Source: Bacteroidales bacterium UBA1189 (lineage in GTDB: Bacteria > Bacteroidota > Bacteroidia > Bacteroidales > Bacteroidaceae). Taken from it: a DNA stretch of 34,656 nt. The notes beneath the pieces are model-generated. The model did not search any database. It worked only from the letters and a program-made list of their open reading frames with translations, and had not been told where the DNA came from. The DNA lies in the NCBI GenBank assembly GCA_002309805.1, contig DBYJ01000027.1, forward strand, positions 24,021-58,676, in the 5' to 3' direction. Shown one piece after another: positions 16,167 to 23,435 of the stretch; position 1 is the first letter of the stretch; every line of letters starts with the position of its first letter. The position numbers were made by a program, and so were the translations under genes.

Positions 16167-17447
16167 TTATCGTATCTTCAGGGTTAATAGCGTAAAGGCG
16201 GCAAGGCCGATGCTGATAATCCAGAAGCGGAATGTGATTTTCGTCTCAAATTGCAGGCGCGAGTCGTTGCCTTTGAAGCGGACCGTGCTTGTGGGGTCGG
16301 CCTTGAGCACCTGCGCCATCGAGGTACGATAATGGTCGTGGATGGGTGTGCGCTTCCAGAGACGGCTGTGACGCCCTTTGCGTTTGCCCAGCTTATAGTA
16401 GAAGCGTTGGAAGATGACGGAGAGGCTCTCGATGAGGAAGATGCCGCACAATATGGGCAGGAGCAACTCCTTGTGGATGCAGAGCGCCAGCACGGCGATG
16501 ATGCCGCCTATGGTAAGGCTGCCTGTGTCGCCCATAAAGATTTCAGCTGGATAGCTGTTGTACCAGAGGAAGCCTATCAAGGCGCCTACGAAGGCCATCG
16601 TAAAGACTACTAACTCCTGGCTGCCAGGAATATACATAAGGTCGAAGTATTCCGTCAGCACAATATTACTGGAAACGTAAGCCAGCACGCCAAGCGTGGC
16701 TGCAATAATGGCAGAATTGCCTGCCGCCATACCATCCATTCCGTCGTTGAGATTCGAGCCGTTGCTGACGGCAGTAACGACAAGGACGGTAAGGATGACG
16801 AAGAAAATCCATCCGGCCTTGTATTTCAGCGGGTCGCCCAGCCAACTGAAGAGGTCGGCATAATTAAGGTTGTGGTTTTTGAAGAAGGGGATGGTGGTAC
16901 GCGTGGATTTCACGTCAGGGCTCTTGATAACCACCTCTTTGTTGTTTTCAATACGTGTCTCGACCTTTTCGTTGATAACCACCTGCGGGCTGTAGCGCAA
17001 GGTGAGACCAACAATCAGTCCGAGTGTTACTTGTCCGATAATTTTCACCCAGCCGTTCAGCCCGTCCTTGTTTTTCTTGAAGGTCTTGATGTAGTCGTCG
17101 GCAAAGCCCAACGCACCCAGGATGATGGTAGTCACAAGCATCAGCCCCAGATAGATGTTCTCCAACCTGCCGATAAGGAGGCAGGGGATGAGGATGGAGG
17201 CGATGATGATTACGCCACCCATAGTGGGGACGCCCACCTTGCCCACTCCGAACGGGTCGAGGCGCTCGTCACGCTGAGTTTCGGAGATGTGGCGACGCTT
17301 CAGCAGGCGGATGAACAGCTTGCCGAACCAGATGGAAACGGCGATGGAAACCACCAAGGCAAATGTGGCCCTGAAGGTGATGTAACTGAACAGGCCTGCG
17401 CCTGGGAAGTGTATTTTCTGAAGGTAATCGAACAGGTAGTTAAGCAT
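16167..17447 (-). CDS. mraY: Phospho-MurNAc-pentapeptide transferase MraY
   Basis: MraY joins phospho-MurNAc-pentapeptide to undecaprenyl phosphate to form lipid I. The 426-residue membrane protein has the signatures PTMGGVIIIASI (about 75-86), the catalytic FADDYIKTFKKNKDGLNG (about 115-132), NLNDGMDGMAAGNSAI (about 234-249) and FMGDTGSLTIGG (about 306-317). It is longer than the enteric enzyme because of an insert of about 60 residues near 150-210 (KVETRIENNKEVVIKS), common in Bacteroidota MraY. Ten hydrophobic segments can be traced. It lies after murE, from which it is separated by a 21-bp tandem array. Confidence 0.97.
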   Translation of the reverse strand: MLNYLFDYLQKIHFPGAGLFSYITFRATFALVVSIAVSIWFGKLFIRLLKRRHISETQRDERLDPFGVGKVGVPTMGGVIIIASILIPCLLIGRLENIYLGLMLVTTIILGALGFADDYIKTFKKNKDGLNGWVKIIGQVTLGLIVGLTLRYSPQVVINEKVETRIENNKEVVIKSPDVKSTRTTIPFFKNHNLNYADLFSWLGDPLKYKAGWIFFVILTVLVVTAVSNGSNLNDGMDGMAAGNSAIIAATLGVLAYVSSNIVLTEYFDLMYIPGSQELVVFTMAFVGALIGFLWYNSYPAEIFMGDTGSLTIGGIIAVLALCIHKELLLPILCGIFLIESLSVIFQRFYYKLGKRKGRHSRLWKRTPIHDHYRTSMAQVLKADPTSTVRFKGNDSRLQFETKITFRFWIISIGLAAFTLLTLKIR

Positions 17448-17461
17448 ATTGTCTTTCTTTG

Positions 17462-17565
17462 ATTTCGCAGAGTCTTATTCTATTTTCACAGAAGCTTATT
17501 CTAATTTCTCAGAAGCCTATTCTAATTTCGTAGCGTTTGATTCTATTTCCGTAGCGTTTGATGTT
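17462..17565. repeat. Five-unit 21-bp tandem repeat, family B
   Basis: Five units start at 17462, 17482, 17503, 17524 and 17545; the first is 20 bp and the others 21 bp. Each begins ATTTC or similar and ends in ATTCT or a variant. The middle drifts between CAGAAGCTTATTCT and GTAGCGTTTGATTCT forms. The array fills nearly the whole 116-base gap between murE and mraY and touches the murE stop codon. It has no T run and no clear hairpin. Confidence 0.82.
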
Positions 17566-19027
17566 ATTGGGGTGACGGAATTCCGAAAATCTCGCGAAGC
17601 ACTTCACGGTCGTCGAAGTGGTGCTTGACGCCACGTATTTCCTGATAGTCCTCGTGCCCTTTGCCTGCAACGAGGATGATGTCGCCCTTCTGGGCCATCA
17701 TGCAGGCTGTGCGGATGGCCTCGCGTCGGTCTGTGATGGCGAGGACGTTCTTGCGTTGATCCTCGTCAAGACCGGCCAGCATGTCGTTGATGATGTCCTG
17801 CGGTTCCTCGAAGCGGGGGTTGTCGCTAGTAATGATGACGCGCGTGCTGCCCTTTACGGCCTCCTGCGCCATAATGGGGCGCTTCCCCTTGTCGCGATTG
17901 CCGCCTGCGCCGACTACCGTAATAACCTGTCCCTTGCCTGCAACAATCTCGTTGATAGCACGAAGCACGTTGCTGATGGCATCGGGGGTGTGGGCATAAT
18001 CGACAACGGCTGTCACGCCCTGCGGGGAGCGGATGGCTTCGAGGCGTCCGGCTACAGGATGCAGGGTGCTCAGTACCGTCAGCACTTCCATAGGCTCCTT
18101 GCCCAGCAGGCAGGCGGCACCATAGACGGCAAGCAGATTGCTGGCATTAAATTTGCCGATGAACTGGACAAAGACCTCCGTGCGATTGATTTCGAGGAGC
18201 ATGCCTTCGAAATGGTGCTCCAGAATGCGCCCTTTGAAGTCAGCCATCGTGCGTAGCGAATAGGTGTGGACAGAAGCCTGAGTGTTCTGCGCCATTACCA
18301 TTCCGTTCTTGTCATCAAGATTGGTGACGACGAAAGCCTCTTTGGGAAGCTGGTCGAAAAACGCTTTCTTTGCACGAAGGTAGGCGTCGACGGTCTTGTG
18401 GTAATCAAGATGGTCACGCGTAAGATTGGTGAAGATACCTCCAGCAAAGTTCAGTCCACCAATGCGATGCTGGGCGATGGCGTGGCTGGAACACTCCATG
18501 AAGGCATACTCGCATCCCTCGTCAGCCATGCGTCCCAAGAGCTGATTAAGCGTCACGGCATCGGGCGTAGTATGGTCTGTGGGGATGGCCTCGTCGTTGA
18601 TGTAGTTGCAGACGGTACTGAGCAGGCCCACTTTATGTCCGAAAGCGCGGAACATCTTGTAGAGTAACGTGGCGATGGTGGTCTTGCCGTTGGTGCCCGT
18701 TACGCCTACCAGTTTCAGCCGTCGGGTGGGGTAGCCGTAGAAGGCTGTGGCGATAGGGCCGATGGCCTCTTCGCTGTTGGATACCTGAACGTAGGTGACG
18801 CCTTCTTTCGGCGTGTCGGGCAAGGTCTCGCAGAGGATGGCTGTAGCGCCTGCGGCGATGGCTTTTTCAATATAGGTATGACCGTCAACCTGCGTGCCGC
18901 GAATGGCAGCAAACAGGGCTCCAGCCGTAACGCGGCGCGAGTCGATGACTACGTCCGTCACCTCCTTATCCGTCTGTCCGACAATACGGACAAGGGTTAG
19001 CGCTTGCAAAAGGTCGTTTAGTTTCAT
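17564..19027 (-). CDS. murE: UDP-MurNAc-tripeptide synthetase MurE (meso-DAP-adding type)
   Basis: MurE adds the third amino acid of the peptide stem. The 487-residue protein has DSRRVTAGALFAAIRG (28-43) binding UDP, the ATP loop GVTGTNGKTTIATLLYKMF (about 108-126), and NLTRDHLDYHKT near 205. DNPRFEEPQDI occurs near 406: the DNPR motif is associated with meso-diaminopimelate rather than lysine, so I infer mDAP peptidoglycan. It lies after ftsI (13-base gap) in the operon. Confidence 0.97.
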   Translation of the reverse strand: MKLNDLLQALTLVRIVGQTDKEVTDVVIDSRRVTAGALFAAIRGTQVDGHTYIEKAIAAGATAILCETLPDTPKEGVTYVQVSNSEEAIGPIATAFYGYPTRRLKLVGVTGTNGKTTIATLLYKMFRAFGHKVGLLSTVCNYINDEAIPTDHTTPDAVTLNQLLGRMADEGCEYAFMECSSHAIAQHRIGGLNFAGGIFTNLTRDHLDYHKTVDAYLRAKKAFFDQLPKEAFVVTNLDDKNGMVMAQNTQASVHTYSLRTMADFKGRILEHHFEGMLLEINRTEVFVQFIGKFNASNLLAVYGAACLLGKEPMEVLTVLSTLHPVAGRLEAIRSPQGVTAVVDYAHTPDAISNVLRAINEIVAGKGQVITVVGAGGNRDKGKRPIMAQEAVKGSTRVIITSDNPRFEEPQDIINDMLAGLDEDQRKNVLAITDRREAIRTACMMAQKGDIILVAGKGHEDYQEIRGVKHHFDDREVLREIFGIPSPQ

Positions 19028-19040
19028 AGGTTGCCTTTCC

Positions 19041-21185
19041 TTATTTTAAATAGAGTTCTATCATCATGCCTTTACGCTTGGCTGTGCCGGCTGTGACGCT
19101 TTGGCGATGTACTTTGCCGATGCCGTTCAGGTGGGCTTTGATGCCGCACGACTCCAGAGCGAAGAGGGCGTCACGAGCGCCCATGCCCACCACGTTGGGG
19201 ACTTGGTCGGTCTCAATCTTGTAGTCTGCGCTGGAAAGGAATTGCTTTCCGCGAAGGGAGTCGGCTTTAATGTGCAGTTCGTCAAGCACCTCTTCAACTG
19301 CGAGGGAATTACCTGTTTTCACATCGGGCACGAAAATGGCGGTTGAATCCTTGATGTCAGCCATTTCGGTAGTCTTCCGATAGGCCATCACACGTTCGGC
19401 TATCTCATGGAGGACGGGAGCCGACATGGTACCTCCGCCGTTGGCTGTGCCGACGTGTCCTGCCTTGCGATAGACAAAGACGCCACAAGTGTATTCGGGT
19501 TTATCTGCTGGAAAGAATCCGCAGAAATTTAGCCAGCGGCCTGCGTACTGACCATGTTCGTTGATTTTGGCTGTACCCGTTTTGCCGGCAATAAGGAAGC
19601 GGTCGGAGTGAGCTCGGACGCCCGTTCCTCCTTCGCTGTTAACCACGCCGATAAGGCATTGGGTGATGTCGGCAATAGCCTCGGGACTGGCGATCTGTTC
19701 AAAGGCGACTTCGCTATCGAAACGCTCCACAGCATGTCCGTCGCGCTGTATTTCTTTGATGAGGCGTGGGCGCATCATCTTGCCGCCATTGGCAATAGCG
19801 TTGTAGAAGGTGACCATGTTCATGGGTGTGACGCTAATGCCGTAGCCGACAGCCATCCATAACGCCTCGCCCTTCCAGTTCTTCAGCTGCTCTTTGGTCT
19901 TGAGCTTCGACTTGGCTGCCCCTGGGATGACGTGATGGTCGGCATCGATTCCCATGCTGTTGAGTTTCTTCAGGAAGGCTTCGGCCTTGCCCTTCTTTAC
20001 GTAGTGCTCATCGATGACAATCATGGTACCGACGTTGGAGCTGTACTTGAGGATTCTGGGAATGGTCTTCCAACCGTACTTCTTTCCAGCATCGTCGGAA
20101 ATGGGGAATCCGTAGAAATATCGGGAGAAGGGCGCCGTATTCACAGAGTCTTGGAGGGTGACTTCGTGGTCGTCAAGAGCAGCGAGGATAGAAGCGGTTT
20201 TGAAGATGGAGCCCGTCTCGATGCCCTGATTGAGAGCGATGTTGTTGCCAATTACAAACTGTCCGTCCTGACGAGTGAGGTTGACGATAGCCTTGATGTC
20301 GCCCGTGCTGGTTTCCATAACGATGGCAGTTCCGTAGTCGGCATTCTGCTCCTCCATCTGGTCGCGCAGGGCTTTATTGGCGATATCCTGAATGCGGACG
20401 TTAAGGGTTGTGAGGATGTCGCAGCCATTTTGTGGAGCCACATCGACGTATTCAGCGTAGGTGTTCATGACTTTGCGCCGATGGCTAAAGCCTGGTATTC
20501 CGCGCAATACGCTATCGTAGGCCAGTTCGATGCCGTTGCGGGCATGACCGTCTGTCTCGTCCCACATGCCCAAGGTACGGGTGGCAAGGCCGTAGGCATT
20601 CTTGCGAATCATCACTTCGTCGAAGGTGAAGCCGCGAGGTGCATCGGTATGCATGAACTCCTTGTTGCACGAATCGAGGAAGGTCTTGACCTCCTTGTAG
20701 CGGTTGTAGGTGAGGCGTTTGGTACCGTGGGTATAGAGATTGGTGTAAAGTCCTGTCCGCTTGCCGCTTTCGATGCTCTGATGTCCTTTGCGGAGGGCTG
20801 ATTCGATGAGCGTACGGAATTCTGCAGCAGGCTGTTCTGGGATGATTCGATGCAATCCTTCCGTATAGACAGCGAGGTTGGCACGGATGATGGAATCGCG
20901 TTGTCTTTGTTCGTCACGGTCGCGGGTGAATTCGCGGTATTTGAAGACAAACTGGTATTCGGGCGTGCTGCTGATGAGGACGCGTCCTTCGTCGCTGAGG
21001 ATGCTGCCTCGTTGGGGGTGTACGATGACGCTATCGGCCTCGAAGCGGCTGGCTACGACCTGCCATCCGTGACGCTGGAAGGTCATAATGCCGAGTGCGC
21101 GGAGTATGATGAGTACAGCCAGCAGTACGACGACGACGATAATCGACGTGTAGCGACGGGTCATTGTGTCTGTTTCGGGTCTCAT
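19041..21185 (-). CDS. ftsI: Septal peptidoglycan transpeptidase FtsI/PBP with PASTA domain
   Basis: This class B penicillin-binding protein cross-links septal peptidoglycan with FtsW. The 714-residue protein has one N-terminal membrane helix (about residues 13-34), a pedestal domain beginning PQRGSILSDEGRVL, and the transpeptidase domain. The latter carries all three active-site motifs: SIFK (S326 catalytic serine, K329), SSN (382-384) and KTG (535-537). A C-terminal PASTA domain is visible in the last 55 residues (VPNVVGMGARDALFALESCG), as in SpoVD-type proteins. The start could be Met1 at 21185 or Met8 at 21164 (MTRRYTSIIV). It follows the ftsL-like gene with a 37-base gap. Confidence 0.96.
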   Translation of the reverse strand: MRPETDTMTRRYTSIIVVVVLLAVLIILRALGIMTFQRHGWQVVASRFEADSVIVHPQRGSILSDEGRVLISSTPEYQFVFKYREFTRDRDEQRQRDSIIRANLAVYTEGLHRIIPEQPAAEFRTLIESALRKGHQSIESGKRTGLYTNLYTHGTKRLTYNRYKEVKTFLDSCNKEFMHTDAPRGFTFDEVMIRKNAYGLATRTLGMWDETDGHARNGIELAYDSVLRGIPGFSHRRKVMNTYAEYVDVAPQNGCDILTTLNVRIQDIANKALRDQMEEQNADYGTAIVMETSTGDIKAIVNLTRQDGQFVIGNNIALNQGIETGSIFKTASILAALDDHEVTLQDSVNTAPFSRYFYGFPISDDAGKKYGWKTIPRILKYSSNVGTMIVIDEHYVKKGKAEAFLKKLNSMGIDADHHVIPGAAKSKLKTKEQLKNWKGEALWMAVGYGISVTPMNMVTFYNAIANGGKMMRPRLIKEIQRDGHAVERFDSEVAFEQIASPEAIADITQCLIGVVNSEGGTGVRAHSDRFLIAGKTGTAKINEHGQYAGRWLNFCGFFPADKPEYTCGVFVYRKAGHVGTANGGGTMSAPVLHEIAERVMAYRKTTEMADIKDSTAIFVPDVKTGNSLAVEEVLDELHIKADSLRGKQFLSSADYKIETDQVPNVVGMGARDALFALESCGIKAHLNGIGKVHRQSVTAGTAKRKGMMIELYLK

Positions 21186-21222
21186 CTTTTCAATTCCTAA
21201 TTTCTAATTTCTAATTCTTCAG

Positions 21223-21546
21223 TTATTCAATGATGACGGGTGCCGCTGTGGCGGGCTTCAGGGGATTGTCCTCGCCAAGGCGTCGCTCAATGTTCGATTG
21301 GAGGCTTTTCTGCATCAGCTCATTACGCAGGGCAACGGATTCGTTGCGCAGGTCGATGATTTCCTTGCGCAGTCGTTGTATCTTGACGGTTTCCGTCTGG
21401 CAGGCATAGCGATTGCCTTCGTAGAGCACTATCAGGCAGACTACCAGCACCATCAAGCCCATCTGCCGCTTGATGAAGGGGTGCATCAGCACATCGCCCG
21501 TCAAAAGTTTCAATATGGAAAATTTTCTTTTCTTCATGACCTTCAA
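21223..21546 (-). CDS. ftsL: FtsL-like divisome protein
   Basis: This short protein (107 residues from 21546, or 104 from the alternative Met at 21537, MKKRKFSILK) has one membrane helix, about residues 29-43 (MGLMVLVVCLIVLYE). A leucine-rich coiled-coil segment follows, with TVKIQRLRKEIIDLRNESVALRNEL. This is the topology of FtsL, which binds FtsQ and activates FtsW/FtsI. Similarity to proteobacterial FtsL is low; the call rests on topology and on the position between rsmH and ftsI, where Bacteroidota carry this gene. Confidence 0.88.
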   Translation of the reverse strand: MKVMKKRKFSILKLLTGDVLMHPFIKRQMGLMVLVVCLIVLYEGNRYACQTETVKIQRLRKEIIDLRNESVALRNELMQKSLQSNIERRLGEDNPLKPATAAPVIIE

Positions 21547-21556
21547 TCTTCAATTT

Positions 21557-22474
21557 TCAATCCTTACTCTCCGTTTTCTCGGCAATACGCAGTTTCGCGC
21601 TTCTTGAACGTGGATTGCTCTGTTGTTCCTCAGCGCTTGGGATGATAACTTTCCCAATGAGACGGAACGGGCAGAGCTGATTTCCAAAGAAATCCTGCTT
21701 GTGTTGCCCCTCGACATTACCTGTTTTCATCAAGTTCTTTACCAGGCGGTCTTCCAGCGAATGGTAGGTGAGGACGACGAGCCTGCCGCCTGGACGGAGC
21801 AAGTCGGTAGCAGCAAGAAGCATATCACGGAGAGCATCCATCTCATGGTTGACCTCAATGCGCAGGGCCTGAAACAGCTTGGTGACCTCTTTCTTTTCCT
21901 TGTCGCGGACGAAGAGAGGGCGAGTGGCTTCGAGCAGGTCGTTGGTGGTGCGGAAGGGGCGTGATGCCCTTGCCTTTGCGATAGCCTGAGCTAGACGTCG
22001 GCTGTCGCGAAGTTCGCCATACAAATAGAAGATGTTGGCCAACTGTTCCTCATCGTAGTTGTTCAGGACGTCGGCTGCCGTCTGTCCCTCACGGGCATTC
22101 ATGCGCATGTCAAGCGGCGCATCGAAGCGGAACGAGAAGCCGCGATCCTCCGTATCGAAATGATGCGACGATACGCCAAGATCGGCTAAAACTCCATCCA
22201 ACTCTTCCACGCCGTAATAACGCATGAAGTTCCAGAGATAGCGGAAATTGCTCCTGACGAATGTGAATCGGGCGTCTTCCTGAGGGATGTTCTGCTCTGC
22301 ATCGGCATCCTGGTCGAATCCGAAGAGACGCCCTTGCTCATCCAGTCGATTCAGTATCTCACGCGAATGTCCTCCGCCTCCGAACGTGACGTCGGCATAC
22401 GTGCCGCCCTGAACGATGTTCAGGCCGTCGATGCTTTCTTTCAGAAGAACGGGAATATGATAAACGGAGCTCAT
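21557..22474 (-). CDS. rsmH: 16S rRNA (cytosine-1402-N4)-methyltransferase RsmH (MraW)
   Basis: RsmH methylates N4 of C1402 in the decoding centre of 16S rRNA using S-adenosylmethionine. The 305-residue protein has YHIPVLLKESIDGLNI at the start, the SAM loop VTFGGGGHSREIL (about 29-41), ADLGVSSHHFD near 97, GFSFRFDAPLDMRMN near 114, and ALRIEVNHEMDAL near 207, all RsmH signatures. It lies second in the dcw operon, 24 bases after mraZ. Confidence 0.97.
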   Translation of the reverse strand: MSSVYHIPVLLKESIDGLNIVQGGTYADVTFGGGGHSREILNRLDEQGRLFGFDQDADAEQNIPQEDARFTFVRSNFRYLWNFMRYYGVEELDGVLADLGVSSHHFDTEDRGFSFRFDAPLDMRMNAREGQTAADVLNNYDEEQLANIFYLYGELRDSRRLAQAIAKARASRPFRTTNDLLEATRPLFVRDKEKKEVTKLFQALRIEVNHEMDALRDMLLAATDLLRPGGRLVVLTYHSLEDRLVKNLMKTGNVEGQHKQDFFGNQLCPFRLIGKVIIPSAEEQQSNPRSRSAKLRIAEKTESKD

Positions 22475-22498
22475 TCTTTCTTGACTCTTAATCCTTCA

Positions 22499-22945
22499 CT
22501 AAAAATCCATAAAAGCCTCGAGGTTCTCGCCAAGGGAAGTCGGATTGTCCAGCAGGGCATCGGCAGTCTCCTTGGCCCAGAGCTCAATGGTGTCGTCCAT
22601 TCCGATGAAACGGACGCTTGCCTGAAGGGAAACCTGCTGCTGCAGACGTTTGGGAATGAGGATGCGCCCATTGCCGTCGATGGGTAGTTCGTCGACGCCT
22701 GCCACGAACTGGCGGAACACCATCTGCTGCTGCGAGTTCCAGCGGTTGAGGCGGCTGCGCAGTTCGTCGAGCTGCTGATTCCAGACGCTTTTCGGATAGA
22801 GCACCAAACAGTTCTGGTGAATGTCCTTACGTATCATCAATGCTTCGTCCCCTTCTTTCTGAAGTGAACGGCGGAAAACAGCCGGAAAGAACACGCGTCC
22901 TTTCTCGTCCATTTTTGCATCGATATTGCCTATAAATCGTACCAT
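22499..22945 (-). CDS. mraZ: Transcriptional regulator MraZ
   Basis: MraZ is a DNA-binding protein with two AbrB-like halves that controls the dcw operon by binding short direct repeats upstream of its own gene. From the ATG at 22945 the protein has 148 residues, the normal size. Both halves show the motif: DEKGRVFFPAVFR (about 13-25) and DGNGRILIPKRL (about 86-97). The frame extends further upstream to 23050, but that part is the promoter region translated by chance. Candidate target repeats are seen between and next to the promoter elements (22973-23015). Confidence 0.96.
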   Translation of the reverse strand: MVRFIGNIDAKMDEKGRVFFPAVFRRSLQKEGDEALMIRKDIHQNCLVLYPKSVWNQQLDELRSRLNRWNSQQQMVFRQFVAGVDELPIDGNGRILIPKRLQQQVSLQASVRFIGMDDTIELWAKETADALLDNPTSLGENLEAFMDF

Positions 22946-22972
22946 CTGAGGGGCTTGTTTTGAAATTCGCCT

Positions 22973-23015
22973 CAAAATTACACAATTCCCCACAATTCCC
23001 CACAAAAAACCACAA
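22973..23015 (-). promoter_or_regulatory. dcw promoter with MraZ-type repeats in the spacer
   Basis: On the minus strand TTTG (23006-23003) and TAATTTTG (22980-22973) form a Bacteroidota promoter with a 22-base spacer. The spacer is built of TGGGGAATTG twice plus TG, so GTGGGG recurs every 10 bp, with a further GTGG 11 bp upstream. MraZ proteins bind GTGGG-type direct repeats with about one helical turn between them. Binding here would cover the RNA polymerase site, which predicts repression. Transcription should start near 22966, about 20 bases before the mraZ ATG. Confidence 0.7.
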
Positions 23016-23019
23016 AAAG

Positions 23020-23063
23020 TTTTCCACAATTTGAAAAAAGTTTTCCACAACTAATGTGGATAA
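23020..23063. promoter_or_regulatory. Three DnaA-box-like sites upstream of the dcw promoter
   Basis: TTTTCCACA (23020-23028), TTTTCCACA (23041-23049) and TGTGGATAA (23055-23063, reverse complement TTATCCACA) each fit TTWTNCACA. The last is a perfect consensus box. Three in 44 bases is more than expected by chance, but the same bases contain TGTGG and may be part of the MraZ-binding region. Confidence 0.45.
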
Positions 23064-23273
23064 CGTTGTTTTGTATTGATTATAAGGTAATTGTTATTTT
23101 TCAAAAAAGATAAGAAAAATGACAAAAATGGTGGGATAAAAAGAGAAAAAAGAGTTTTTTTGAACTTTTTGAGCAAGTCGTGTCCAATACCGAAATAGGT
23201 TCCTTGAAATAAAAGGCTAAGGATGAACGCGCTTTGTAGTTGGCGCAATAATTGTAGCAGTTCGTTTGGAAAA

Positions 23274-23390
23274 TAACGTAGTGCGTTGAAAAAATAACGT
23301 AGTGCGTTGAAAAAATAACGTAGTGCGCTAAGAAATTAACGTAGTGCGTTGAGAAATTAACGCAGTGCGTTGAGAAATTAACGCAGTGCA
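23274..23390. repeat. 21-bp tandem repeat array, family A, 5.6 units
   Basis: Units start at 23274, 23295, 23316, 23337, 23358 and 23379 (partial), exactly 21 bp apart. Each begins TAACGTAGTGCG or TAACGCAGTGCG, followed by TTGA or CTAA and an A-rich spacer. The best unit holds AACGCAGTGCGTT, an inverted repeat with one central base. The remaining gap from mraZ (22946-23273) is AT-rich and holds the promoter, MraZ repeats and DnaA-like boxes; I see nothing else in 23064-23273. The array is 45 bases downstream of the GH76 stop codon. Confidence 0.92.
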
Positions 23391-23408
23391 AAAAAAGAGT
23401 ACCTCATG

Positions 23409-23433
23409 CCTTTTATCCCGTAAGGGAAAAAGG
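23409..23433 (-). terminator. Terminator-like hairpin after the GH76 gene
   Basis: Read on the minus strand, CCTTTTTCCC pairs with GGGATAAAAGG around TTAC, directly after the GH76 stop at 23436. A run of seven T follows, but only about 12 bases later, so termination efficiency is uncertain. Confidence 0.45.
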
Positions 23434-23435
23434 TT

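Noticed and set aside
23020..23063. Chromosome replication origin.
   Set aside because: Three DnaA-like boxes are present, but no dnaA or dnaN gene is near and the boxes lie at the dcw promoter. gyrB alone, 3.7 kb away, is not sufficient.
23274..23390. CRISPR array.
   Set aside because: The 21-bp units follow each other without unique spacers, are too short for CRISPR repeats, and no cas gene is in the window.
23101..23391. Minus-strand 96-residue frame with a repeating seven-residue pattern (HCVNFST-like).
   Set aside because: It is the 21-bp DNA array read in frame; 21 is a multiple of three, so any frame repeats. No signal, start site or family supports a protein.
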